Shown: piece by piece, positions 10,015 through 19,067 of the stretch
Position numbering within the stretch: position 1 is the stretch's first letter
Layout of the letters: each line of letters begins with the position of its first letter
From: Marinilabiliaceae bacterium
Lineage (GTDB): Bacteria; Bacteroidota; Bacteroidia; Bacteroidales; Marinilabiliaceae
Assembly: GCA_016933045.1 (NCBI GenBank)
Contig: JAFGBR010000042.1
Span: forward strand, 46,855 to 110,854
Length of the DNA: 64,000 nucleotides
Reading direction: 5' to 3'
Translations under genes and position numbers: made by a program
The notes under the pieces: model-generated
The model's database searches: none
Told to the model about the DNA's origin: nothing
Seen by the model: the letters and a program-made list of their open reading frames with translations, nothing else

Positions 10015-11472
10015 ATGAAGCTTAACAGAAATAACCGGAACATTGAGAGAGTACCGGAACGAATAATTCAATTTGGAGAAGGAAACTTTTTGCGTGCATT
10101 TGTTGATTGGATGGTTCAGGAAATGAATGACAAAACAGACTTTAACAGCAGTGTAGTAGTTGTACAACCCATCGACAAAGGTATGGTTGATATGCTTAAT
10201 GATCAGGATGGATTGTACACTTTAGTTTCTAAAGGATTAAAAAATGGCGAAGCAGTTAAGGAATCACAATTAATTAAATCAATATCAAGGGGTATTAATC
10301 CGTACACTCAATATGAAGATTATTTAAAACTGGCCGAAAATCCACAAATGAGATTCATAGTATCAAACACAACCGAAGCTGGTATTGCTTACAACGAAAA
10401 TGATACTTTGAATATGACTCCAGCTTCATCATTCCCTGCTAAATTAACCGCATTATTATTTCACCGTTTTAAAACTTTCAATGGCGATTTAAATAAAGGC
10501 TTTGTGATTTTACCTTGCGAATTGATAGAACGTAACGGCGATAAATTAAAAAAATGTGTTAATCAATATTGTAACCTTTGGAATCTGGGTGATGATTTTC
10601 GTACATGGTTAAACAACGCTAATATTTGGACTAATACATTGGTCGATCGCATTGTTCCTGGTTACAACCCCGAAACCGCAATGGATGTTTGCCAAACCGA
10701 AGGATACGACGATAAACTTGTCGTAGAAGGTGAACAATTCCACCTATGGGTAATTGAAGGTCCTCAATCGTTAAAAAACGAAATACCTGCCGAAAAAGCC
10801 GGCTTAAACGTTCTTTTCGTTGACGATGTTACTCCATACAGAACGCGAAAAGTACGTATTCTTAATGGACCTCATACTGTTATGACTCCTATTGCTTATT
10901 TAAGCGGAATTGAATATGTTGGCGACGCAATGGATCATCCAATAATAGGACAGTTCATCAACCAATCTATATATAACGAGATTATTCCTGCATTATCAAT
11001 GCCCGAAAATGAATTAACTAATTTCGCAAAAGAAATTGTTGACCGTTTCAGAAACCCATTTGTAAAACATGCATTATTAAGCATCTCTTTAAATTCTATA
11101 TCTAAGTTCAAAGCCCGTGTTCTTGATACAATAAAAGAATATTTAGCTAAAAAAGGTGATTTGCCAACAAACCTGGTAACATCATTGGCAGCTACAATGG
11201 TATTTTACAAAGGAGAATACAACGGACATAAAATTGCCATTAAAGACGACGATTACATAATTAGCTTTTTTAACACATGTTGGAATAAATATTACAAAAA
11301 AGAAATTTCTATCAATCAATTTGTTAGTATTTTCCTTAGTGACACTATGATGTGGGGCGATGATCTTACTAAAATAGATGGCCTTACCGATAAAACTACT
11401 TTAGCTCTCGAACGAATCTTAAACGAAGGTATGCTTGAAGTTGTTAAATCTAATATCTCTATAGAAGCTTAA
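10015..11472 (+). CDS. uxaB: Tagaturonate reductase (altronate oxidoreductase)
   Basis: A 485-residue member of the polyol-specific long-chain dehydrogenase family, the usual UxaB length. The N-terminal Rossmann region begins RIIQFGEGNFLRAFVDWMVQ. The central part includes DRIVPGYNP and TPYRTRKVRILNGPHTVM; the lysine-containing segment is conserved in UxaB and mannitol dehydrogenases. It interconverts D-tagaturonate and D-altronate with NAD(H) in the cytoplasm, the second step of galacturonate breakdown. It lies between its LacI regulator and uxaA, 20 bases ahead of the latter. Uronate isomerase uxaC is not in the window. Confidence 0.92.
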   Translation: MKLNRNNRNIERVPERIIQFGEGNFLRAFVDWMVQEMNDKTDFNSSVVVVQPIDKGMVDMLNDQDGLYTLVSKGLKNGEAVKESQLIKSISRGINPYTQYEDYLKLAENPQMRFIVSNTTEAGIAYNENDTLNMTPASSFPAKLTALLFHRFKTFNGDLNKGFVILPCELIERNGDKLKKCVNQYCNLWNLGDDFRTWLNNANIWTNTLVDRIVPGYNPETAMDVCQTEGYDDKLVVEGEQFHLWVIEGPQSLKNEIPAEKAGLNVLFVDDVTPYRTRKVRILNGPHTVMTPIAYLSGIEYVGDAMDHPIIGQFINQSIYNEIIPALSMPENELTNFAKEIVDRFRNPFVKHALLSISLNSISKFKARVLDTIKEYLAKKGDLPTNLVTSLAATMVFYKGEYNGHKIAIKDDDYIISFFNTCWNKYYKKEISINQFVSIFLSDTMMWGDDLTKIDGLTDKTTLALERILNEGMLEVVKSNISIEA

Positions 11473-11492
11473 ATCTTTTATAATTTAAATAT

Positions 11493-12980
11493 ATGCCACA
11501 ACATATTATTATTGACGAAAAAGACAATGTTGCTGTTGCACTTACCGACCTGAAAAAAGGAAGCATCATTGAGGCTCGAAATAAAAAAATAGAATTAAAG
11601 AGCGACATTAACCGTGCACATAAATTCGCTTTAGTTGATATAGCCAAAGAAGAAAACATATTTAAATATGGTTATGCAATAGGACATGCAATTACTAATA
11701 TAAAAGCAGGTGAACATGTTCATGCTCACAACATCAAAACTAACTTAAGCGGAGTTTTAAATTACAAATACGAGCAACAATTAACCGAAGTTTCTCTTCC
11801 CTTTCGCAACCTAACATTTAAAGGCTACAAACGAGCTAATGGCGATGTTGGTATCCGTAATGAATTATGGATTGTACCAACAGTAGGTTGCGTAAACGGA
11901 ATTGGCGAACGTATGTTAAATGCTTTAAAAGCCGAAGTTGACAATTCAAAACTCGATGGCATTGAGATTTTTAAGCACAACTACGGATGTTCACAACTTG
12001 GCGATGACCATAAAAACACCATGAAAATTCTGCGCGACATTGTTCTGCACCCAAATGCAGGAGCTGTTTTGGTTTTAGGTTTAGGATGCGAAAATAACCA
12101 ACCCGATGTGTTCGAAAAATTCCTGGGCAACTACAACAAAGACCGCATTAAATTTTTAACCACCCAAAAAGTACAGGACGAGCACGAAGTGGGCATGGAA
12201 ATCCTGCGCAATTTATTTGCAAAAGCTAGTCAGGATATTCGCGAAGACGTACCTATATCTGAACTTAGAATTGGCTTAAAATGTGGGGGGTCCGATGGTA
12301 TGTCGGGTATTACTGCCAATCCTCTATTAGGAAAATTAACCGATATACTTGTTAGCCAGGGAGGTACGTCTGTTTTAACTGAAGTACCTGAAATGTTTGG
12401 TGCTGAAACAATTTTAATGGCACGCTCGCAAGACAAAGCAACATTCGATAAAACAGTTCATCTCATAAACGACTTTAAAAACTTTTTTATCGAAAATAAA
12501 CAACCTATTTACGAAAATCCATCTCCAGGCAACAAAGAAGGAGGTATATCAACTTTAGAAGATAAATCATTGGGTTGCACAACTAAATGCGGTAAAGCAA
12601 CGGTTCGTGATGTTCTAATGTATGGCGATCAAATTACATCAAAAGGCTTAAACCTTTTAAGTGCTCCTGGTAATGACTTAGTTGCCAGTACTGCTTTAGG
12701 TGCATCTGGCTGTCATATAGTATTATTTACAACAGGACGTGGAACGCCTTTTGGCAGTTTTGTGCCAACTATGAAGATATCGTCAAACAGCCAATTGGCT
12801 CAAAATAAACCACATTGGATTGACTTTAATGCCGGAACTGTTGCTGAAGGAAAAACACTTGATGAAGTTGCTGAAGAATTACTTAATTATGTAATTGAAG
12901 TTGCAAATGGGAAAAAAGTAAATAACGAAATTTACAACTATCGCGAAATTTCCATATTTAAATCGGGTGTTACTCTGTAA
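11493..12980 (+). CDS. uxaA: Altronate dehydratase
   Basis: A 495-residue protein matching full-length UxaA. An N-terminal SAF domain (about 1-95) is followed by the dehydratase body. The conserved segments RANGDVGIRNELWIVPTVGC, FKHNYGCSQLGDDH, GLKCGGSDGMSGITANP and TTGRGTPFG are all present. It converts D-altronate to 2-keto-3-deoxy-D-gluconate, a metal-dependent cytoplasmic reaction that joins the galacturonate route to the common KDG pathway. It is the last gene of the lacI-uxaB-uxaA unit and is followed by a terminator. Confidence 0.93.
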   Translation: MPQHIIIDEKDNVAVALTDLKKGSIIEARNKKIELKSDINRAHKFALVDIAKEENIFKYGYAIGHAITNIKAGEHVHAHNIKTNLSGVLNYKYEQQLTEVSLPFRNLTFKGYKRANGDVGIRNELWIVPTVGCVNGIGERMLNALKAEVDNSKLDGIEIFKHNYGCSQLGDDHKNTMKILRDIVLHPNAGAVLVLGLGCENNQPDVFEKFLGNYNKDRIKFLTTQKVQDEHEVGMEILRNLFAKASQDIREDVPISELRIGLKCGGSDGMSGITANPLLGKLTDILVSQGGTSVLTEVPEMFGAETILMARSQDKATFDKTVHLINDFKNFFIENKQPIYENPSPGNKEGGISTLEDKSLGCTTKCGKATVRDVLMYGDQITSKGLNLLSAPGNDLVASTALGASGCHIVLFTTGRGTPFGSFVPTMKISSNSQLAQNKPHWIDFNAGTVAEGKTLDEVAEELLNYVIEVANGKKVNNEIYNYREISIFKSGVTL

Positions 12981-13006
12981 AATATAAATGAAATATTATT
13001 AGTAAT

Positions 13007-13043
13007 AAAAGGTTGCTTTATTTTAGGTAACCTTTTGTTTTTT
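13007..13043 (+). terminator. Intrinsic terminator after uxaA
   Basis: AAAAGGTTGC (13007-13016) pairs with GTAACCTTTT (13027-13036) with one mismatch, followed by a T-rich tract. It ends the lacI-uxaB-uxaA transcript. Confidence 0.75.
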
Positions 13044-13127
13044 AATAATTAAAAAATATAACAACAGTAAAACGTATATAAAAAATAGACTACCAATAAA
13101 TCAAAACAAAACATAGTTTAATAATAT

Positions 13128-13346
13128 CTAAACAACAATCTCAACATTAAGCTGATAAAATGAAGTACGTTCAACATTTTTTATATATCCCTTATTTGTT
13201 AATGAAAGAATTGTTTCAGCTCCTTTGGTTTGTGAAATGTTCAATTCTTTAAATATATTTCCATAAAGACATCTGTTTTTTTTCTTTAACAGCAAAAGTA
13301 TTTTTTTCTCATCTTCAGTAAATTTTTTATTGTTAATTATCTCCAT
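13128..13346 (-). CDS. Small winged-helix protein, last gene of ablAB unit
   Basis: 72 residues reading as a compact winged helix-turn-helix: a helix with TEDEKKILLLLKKK, a second helix NIFKELNIS, a recognition helix TKGAETILSLTNKGYI and a short beta wing. No family name is recognised. It starts 17 bases after ablB on the same strand, so it is probably cotranscribed with ablA and ablB and could regulate their expression. It may equally be a protein-interaction module. Coding is supported by the spacing and the coherent fold. Confidence 0.6.
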   Translation of the reverse strand: MEIINNKKFTEDEKKILLLLKKKNRCLYGNIFKELNISQTKGAETILSLTNKGYIKNVERTSFYQLNVEIVV

Positions 13347-13363
13347 GTTAATCTTTACGTTTA

Positions 13364-14203
13364 TTAAATGTGTTTATAATAAATATTCATACTCTCAATT
13401 TCTCCCGAAATATTTGTGTTATTAATTAAGGAGCCGGAATAGTTATAGTTATTACGAATAAATGTTTTATTCATTGGAATTGAATTTAACCTGGCAATCG
13501 TATATAAAGTATTTATACATTGATGCTTCATTTCCTTCTCCATTTTTCGCAACAATAACCCAGCTAAGCTTTTACCTAAATGACTTTGAATAGTAGCAAA
13601 ATCGGTCATTTCAGCATTTTTATTTTCAAAATCAATTTCAGCAGATGAAAGTGCAACCAAACTACCATTTTTTTCCACTCCAAAATATTGCACATCCCCA
13701 TTCATTGTTTTTATTATATATTCTGGATCATGAATAGGAAATGGGTAACTTTCAAACACAGAACCGTAGATTTGAGCCATTTCATCAGCATCACTATCAT
13801 TCATTTTTCGAACTGAATACCCGGTTAAGTCTTTTTTATTATTTTTTTCGTTTGAAACATCCGACATTAACAATTGCGATAATTGAGCAAGCATTTTACC
13901 ATCGTTACATAACAATCTTTCTGGACTTAAAAACTTCGACATAAAAAACATATCCTCATTAGCATTGAAAAAATCAGGGATATATGCTTCTATTCGATAA
14001 TCATTAGCTAAAAAAAGAGGCGCAATATCACGAGAAATCTTACAAATAACTTTTGAATAATTAAAGCCATCTGTCAATATTTGTATTTTATTAATTATAG
14101 TGTCAATATCCTCTCTATCTAACTTCATTAAATAAACCCTGTCATTTAGTTTTCCATGTTGGATTTTTGAACCTTTTCCAACATTCTCTATAACATCAGA
14201 CAT
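13364..14203 (-). CDS. ablB: Beta-lysine N6-acetyltransferase
   Basis: A GNAT acetyltransferase of about 279 residues. The acetyl-CoA domain occupies the C-terminal half (from about 130: [33 protein letters not shown], then a beta strand and helix with [19 protein letters not shown]). Its place behind lysine 2,3-aminomutase identifies it as AblB, which acetylates beta-lysine to the compatible solute N-epsilon-acetyl-beta-lysine. The start at 14203 is chosen because AGGAGG lies seven bases upstream. A longer frame from 14260 would run deep into ablA. The start overlaps the ablA stop, so translation is probably coupled. Such a strong Shine-Dalgarno is unusual in Bacteroidota. Confidence 0.85.
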   Translation of the reverse strand: MSDVIENVGKGSKIQHGKLNDRVYLMKLDREDIDTIINKIQILTDGFNYSKVICKISRDIAPLFLANDYRIEAYIPDFFNANEDMFFMSKFLSPERLLCNDGKMLAQLSQLLMSDVSNEKNNKKDLTGYSVRKMNDSDADEMAQIYGSVFESYPFPIHDPEYIIKTMNGDVQYFGVEKNGSLVALSSAEIDFENKNAEMTDFATIQSHLGKSLAGLLLRKMEKEMKHQCINTLYTIARLNSIPMNKTFIRNNYNYSGSLINNTNISGEIESMNIYYKHI

Positions 14204-15509
14204 TTTCATCCCTCCTTTTTTGTCGTTCATTTCCTTCGGGTATAAGTGATATTGAATCACATGAATCAGACAAAAGCTTCTCTATTCCTATAGCTTCTCT
14301 CTCATCTGTTTCATTCAGGTTGAGCTCTAACACGCAATTATTACAATTTCGGTCACAAATCTTTGGCTCATAACTATCAGGCTCTTTATACGTTGTAATA
14401 ACACCCTCATAATTACGTAATACAACCTTATTCGTCGACCAGGATATTATATAATTAGGCATAACCGGAATTTTACCTCCTCCACCGGGTGCGTCAATAA
14501 CGTAAGTAGGACGAGCAAAACCGCTGGTATGTCCAACAAGGCTTTCCATAATCTCAATTCCTTTTCCTATAGGCGTACGAAAGTGCGACAACCCTTCTGA
14601 TAAATCACACTGATACAAATAATATGGACGCACTCTGTTTTTAACAAGTTTGTGTAGCAACGATTTCATTATTCTCGGACAATCATTAACATCAGCCAAA
14701 AGAACCGACTGATTACCTAAAGGAAAACCGCCATCTGCCAGTTTAGCCAACGATTCTTTTGCTGAGGCTGTTATCTCATTAGGATGATTAAAATGAGTAT
14801 TTATCCAAAGTGGTTGATATTTCTTTAAAATTGAAATAAGGTTGTCTGTTATCCTATATGGAAGTACAACAGGCATTCTTGTTCCTATACGAATTATTTC
14901 AACATGTTCTATTTTACTAATTTCAGATAAAAGCCAATCAATTTTTTCATCAGGAAGCATAAACGGATCACCTCCCGACAGCAAAACATCTCTTACCTGG
15001 GGTGTATTTCTTATATATTCAATACCTGCTGAAAGCTGCTGTTTCGAAGGAAGAAAACCCACATCACCAACTTTACGCTTTCGAGTACAATGACGGCAAT
15101 ACATCGAACATAAATTACTCACATGAAACAAAACACGGTCGGGATACCTATGTGTTATTCCTTCAACTGGGCTATCCTTTTCTTCCGATAATGGATCCTC
15201 ATATTCAGACTCTAATGTTGTTAATTCTTCAATACATCCAAAAGCCTGCTTAAAAACAGGATCGTTTTTATAATTTGTTTTATTTATTAATGATAAATAG
15301 TATGGTGTTATTGACAGAGGAAACTTTTCAAACGTTTTTTCCAAATCTGCTCTTTCCTCATCATCAAAATGAATACCTGTTAAAAACTCAAATTTGTCAA
15401 TTGTTCTAATACTGTTTTTAATTTGCCATCTCCAATCCTTCCATTTCGACAGTTGGGGTTCCTTTTCAATTTTGTTTGCAATTTCTTTTTGTACATTATT
15501 ATAGATCAT
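14196..15509 (-). CDS. ablA: Lysine 2,3-aminomutase, radical SAM
   Basis: A 437-residue radical SAM enzyme. The cluster-binding cysteines are Cys134, Cys138 and Cys141 in [15 protein letters not shown]. The barrel contains [13 protein letters not shown] and [16 protein letters not shown], and the PLP-binding lysine is probably in [12 protein letters not shown] near the C-terminus. It isomerises L-lysine to L-beta-lysine. A C-terminal Cys pair (CDRNCNNC) resembles the structural zinc site of the family. The following acetyltransferase points to osmolyte synthesis rather than lysine fermentation. The gene lies about 100 bases behind a MarR regulator. Confidence 0.93.
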   Translation of the reverse strand: MIYNNVQKEIANKIEKEPQLSKWKDWRWQIKNSIRTIDKFEFLTGIHFDDEERADLEKTFEKFPLSITPYYLSLINKTNYKNDPVFKQAFGCIEELTTLESEYEDPLSEEKDSPVEGITHRYPDRVLFHVSNLCSMYCRHCTRKRKVGDVGFLPSKQQLSAGIEYIRNTPQVRDVLLSGGDPFMLPDEKIDWLLSEISKIEHVEIIRIGTRMPVVLPYRITDNLISILKKYQPLWINTHFNHPNEITASAKESLAKLADGGFPLGNQSVLLADVNDCPRIMKSLLHKLVKNRVRPYYLYQCDLSEGLSHFRTPIGKGIEIMESLVGHTSGFARPTYVIDAPGGGGKIPVMPNYIISWSTNKVVLRNYEGVITTYKEPDSYEPKICDRNCNNCVLELNLNETDEREAIGIEKLLSDSCDSISLIPEGNERQKRRDENV

Positions 15510-15617
15510 ACGCTCAAATTAGTTTCTACGCGAACAAATTTATAAAAAGAATATGAGAATTCCTGATTTATTTCGCACTTATTAAAAATTGAGAATTAAT
15601 CTAAATGAATAAAAAAA

Positions 15618-16121
15618 CTATTCCGAAGAAGGATACTCATTATTAATATCCTCTAAATCACTATCTAATGTTATTAATGGCGAAGCCTCAACCTGCTCAA
15701 TGTTTAACAGTTTAATTAGAGTATTGAGGCTTTCTTCAACTTTTATCAACTCTTTTTCTTCGAGATTTTTTAATTTTTCCGATAATTTTTCGTGTAGAAG
15801 CGAAGGTATTGTACTCAATAATTTATCACCAGCCGATGTTAAAGCAATATTTACTACCCTTTTATCACCCAATTTAGGCAAACGTGCTAAAAAACCTTTT
15901 TTTTCTAATCGATGAATTATTCCACTTACTGTACTTGAATTTAGGTTTAAAAAATTTTTAATTTCACCATGTGTAGACTGATAATTGGGCGATTCATTTA
16001 AAAAACTCAAACATAAAACCTGGGGTATACTTACACCATATTCCTTTTCAATTTTTTTCGATTCAATATCGATTGACCTCACAATTTTCCTTATTTTCAT
16101 TAAAATATCGGTAGTATCCAT
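15618..16121 (-). CDS. MarR-family regulator
   Basis: 167 residues with a winged-helix DNA-binding core: HGEIKNFLNLNSSTVSGIIHRLEKKGFLARLPKLGDKRVVNIALT is a textbook MarR recognition helix and wing. Flanking helices form the dimerisation domain, and an acidic tail follows. It is upstream of ablA in the same direction with a gap of about 108 bases, so it may control the osmolyte genes. MarR proteins usually bind phenolic or redox ligands; no ligand can be read here. Confidence 0.85.
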   Translation of the reverse strand: MDTTDILMKIRKIVRSIDIESKKIEKEYGVSIPQVLCLSFLNESPNYQSTHGEIKNFLNLNSSTVSGIIHRLEKKGFLARLPKLGDKRVVNIALTSAGDKLLSTIPSLLHEKLSEKLKNLEEKELIKVEESLNTLIKLLNIEQVEASPLITLDSDLEDINNEYPSSE

Positions 16122-16207
16122 AAATAATTATTTTAAACAAATGTAAAAATGTTTTTACAGAAACTATTTTTTCACAACCAAATTTCAAACTTATTACACT
16201 ATTACAA

Positions 16208-16972
16208 TTATTCTATTGATAATCTCTCTTTAACAATATTAGAAAACGAACGCCCCGTTTCTATTTTTTTAACAGCAACATCATCTAAAACCAGTATGTA
16301 TTTACCCCGGAAATATTTTCGGTACTCTTTTACAAAATTAAGGTTGACAACAATACTCCTGTGTACCTGCAAAAAGTTATCAGGCAAGCGCTCCGCCAGC
16401 TTTTTCAGACTTTGATCGGTGAGGTATTTTTGACCATCATTGGTGAAAAACTCAACATATTTTTCACAAGCTATGAAATGGGTAATCTTTTCAACTTTTA
16501 CCAGAATTACCCTGTCGCCAATTTTATGAGGTATCGACTGTAACTTTTTATGTTCGCTTTGTTGCCTTACCAGGTTAAGCAATTCATTTATCTGAAATCC
16601 AGGCCCAATGGGGGTATTCCTTTTAAGCTTTTCCAACGTCAATTGCAAACGTTCCTTTTCAACAGGTTTTACAAGGTAATCAACTGCCATTGTATTAAAA
16701 GCCTGTAAAGCAAACTCCTCGTAAGCAGTACAAAAAACCACACTTGGCACATGAGTAAGATCAGCGAGCATTTCAAAACCAGTTTTACCGGGCATTTGAA
16801 TGTCGAGAAAAATCAAATCGGGTTTTAAACTATTAATCAATTCAACACCTTCAATACCATTTTTTGCCTCGGCAATAACCTCTATTTTATTGGAACACTC
16901 CTCAATTAATCGCGCTAATCGCTGACGGGCAATGGCTTCATCATCAATTATTATGGTTCGGTATGTTGTCAT
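16208..16972 (-). CDS. LytTR-family response regulator
   Basis: 254 residues. The N-terminal receiver domain contains the acidic pair near residues 10-11 and the phospho-acceptor Asp57 in LIFLDIQMPG. The C-terminal LytTR DNA-binding domain (about 150-250) contains FIACEKYVEFFTNDGQKYLT and LPDNFLQVHRSIVVNLNFV. It starts one base after the sensor kinase stop codon, forming a tight two-gene unit. Targets are unknown; LytTR regulators in Bacteroidota often control envelope functions. Confidence 0.9.
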   Translation of the reverse strand: MTTYRTIIIDDEAIARQRLARLIEECSNKIEVIAEAKNGIEGVELINSLKPDLIFLDIQMPGKTGFEMLADLTHVPSVVFCTAYEEFALQAFNTMAVDYLVKPVEKERLQLTLEKLKRNTPIGPGFQINELLNLVRQQSEHKKLQSIPHKIGDRVILVKVEKITHFIACEKYVEFFTNDGQKYLTDQSLKKLAERLPDNFLQVHRSIVVNLNFVKEYRKYFRGKYILVLDDVAVKKIETGRSFSNIVKERLSIE

Positions 16973-16973
16973 A

Positions 16974-18809
16974 CTACGAAAGTTTAATTAAAACTTGTTT
17001 TTCGGGTGAATTTATAAAATGCAATTCAAAACGGTTAGAATATAAAATATCGAGCTTATCGTAAATGCTTTGTAAGCCGAAACCGGGATTCAAATCAGCC
17101 GGAAAATCAGGACCATTGTCATGTACCGCAATCTCAACCCATCTATCGTTTTTTTGCACGAAAATAGAAATAACAGCATCAGTAACCTTATTTGCCACCC
17201 CGTGTTTTATAGCATTCTCAACCAAGGGCTGAATGATGAAACGGGGAATCTTAACCTGTTTTAACTCATCGGGCAAATCAATGCAAAATGTAAGTCTGTC
17301 GTCGAACCGCACTTTTTCAATATCGAGGTATATTTGCACCATCTCTATCTCCTCACCAATGGTCGACCAATCGGACTGCTCCTTATTTATTGAATAGCGA
17401 AACAGTTTTGAGAGCGAAAGGGCCATTTGCTCGGTTTTATGGGCATCAGATTTTGCCAACCCGGCAATAGAATTCAATGAGTTGTATAAGAAGTGGGGAT
17501 TGATTTTTGAATGTAAGGCATTCAATTCGGCTTTTGTTTTAAGTTCGCGCAAATTGGCAAGCTTTATTTCGGTTTCTATTTTCAGTTCTTTCTCTTTCAT
17601 AATAAAGAAGCTGACAAGAGCCCTAAACAGACCAATGATTACAAAAACAAAAAAGAAAGATGCTATCACATCCATATGCCGTTGTATTGTATCTCCTTTA
17701 TGAATACCAAAATAATAAATTGAATAAAGTGTTACACTTGGGATTAAGCTGGTGGAAAGAAACAGTATTAAAACCTTGAAATATTTCTGCGAAATACTAC
17801 GATCAACAAAATATTCAATTAAACGAAACAAGTTTAATGCTGGAAGTCCCAAAATAAGTATGACAAGTATTACCCCTATTGCATCTACAACATTTATAAA
17901 ATAATAATATGGAGAACTCAACAATCCTGACACTCCCACATACATCGCACCAAATATACTAACCAATAATAATCCTAATATTGAAAACACATTAAACTGA
18001 AGTAACTTGTTTTTAATCCGGATTCCTACTTTTTTATAAAACAAAATCAATAAACCAGTAAACACGAACAAAACTAAAGCTAATGGAAAAGCTATTGCCT
18101 TATATGCATTTTTTCTTAGCCATTGAGGAACACCATCAAATTGTTCCATTGCTATTGGAAATATTTCTTTAAAATCGGAAGCATATACTGTTCGAATCAA
18201 TAAACTATCGAACATATTAAACTCGGCATAATAATCAGGGCTATAAGGTGGATTAATTATCCTCTGATTAAATATACTTACTGGCCTTTCAAAAACCGCT
18301 TTCCCTTTCTTAAATGAATATTCATATCTAAGAATCTTTGGATACAATCCAATAGCCAAACAATTAGTCAAAAAATTATACCGTTTATCATCTTGCATAT
18401 CTTCCTGTTGCATTTTTAACTTTACATGAGTCAAAGCCTTATCTATATCAAAACGATAAACCCATAGAATCTCTCCATTCCGAGGTGCCCTCTCATACTC
18501 TTTTTTATTAGTACTATCTAATAAACAAATTTCTAACATTCCGCTTTCATAATAGCTAGCCATTCTCAAATGCACAGTTTCACACAAACTATTAAAAAAC
18601 TTAATCGAATTCTCAAGCAATATCGAATCCATTTGGGTATAGTTTCCTAAAAGTTGAATAGTTACATCTCCTTTCCAAAGAGGAAAAGGCAAATGCTTCT
18701 CCATAAAAACAATCGCCCGCCAAGGTTCAACAGGAAGAGGTTTATCGACAGATGCAAAGCCAAGCTTGCAAATAACAGCAAGAAATAAAATGATAATTGC
18801 TCGTTTCAT
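16974..18809 (-). CDS. LytS-type sensor histidine kinase
   Basis: About 611 residues from the ATG at 18809, which begins a good signal peptide (MKRAIIILFLAVICKLGFAS); an ATG 39 bases earlier gives a poorer start. A periplasmic domain of about 220 residues precedes six or so membrane segments (about 240-400). The His-kinase domain has the phospho-accepting His439 in NPHFLYNSLNS, an N box VENAIKHGV and a G box GPDFPADLNPGFGL. It should phosphorylate the adjoining LytTR regulator. The periplasmic domain, which would sense the signal, matches no family that I recognise. Confidence 0.88.
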   Translation of the reverse strand: MKRAIIILFLAVICKLGFASVDKPLPVEPWRAIVFMEKHLPFPLWKGDVTIQLLGNYTQMDSILLENSIKFFNSLCETVHLRMASYYESGMLEICLLDSTNKKEYERAPRNGEILWVYRFDIDKALTHVKLKMQQEDMQDDKRYNFLTNCLAIGLYPKILRYEYSFKKGKAVFERPVSIFNQRIINPPYSPDYYAEFNMFDSLLIRTVYASDFKEIFPIAMEQFDGVPQWLRKNAYKAIAFPLALVLFVFTGLLILFYKKVGIRIKNKLLQFNVFSILGLLLVSIFGAMYVGVSGLLSSPYYYFINVVDAIGVILVILILGLPALNLFRLIEYFVDRSISQKYFKVLILFLSTSLIPSVTLYSIYYFGIHKGDTIQRHMDVIASFFFVFVIIGLFRALVSFFIMKEKELKIETEIKLANLRELKTKAELNALHSKINPHFLYNSLNSIAGLAKSDAHKTEQMALSLSKLFRYSINKEQSDWSTIGEEIEMVQIYLDIEKVRFDDRLTFCIDLPDELKQVKIPRFIIQPLVENAIKHGVANKVTDAVISIFVQKNDRWVEIAVHDNGPDFPADLNPGFGLQSIYDKLDILYSNRFELHFINSPEKQVLIKLS

Positions 18810-19067
18810 AGTTGGTAAAATTAATGGTTTATGGAAGCAAATAAACACCTACTCTATGAACGATTGAAGAAAATTCCGACGAAGTGGTTTTATTGTTGAA
18901 TGAGTGGGATAATTATTGTGAATACCCCCTCAAAATCTCCCGATGGGGAGTTCAAAAACATCCATGACTTCTGCGATTTAAATAATGAGGGCAGTTCAAA
19001 AATAATTCTCTTACTTCACATTAACAAAGAGCTGTTTTACAATCACTTACCTGCTCACTATTGGGAA

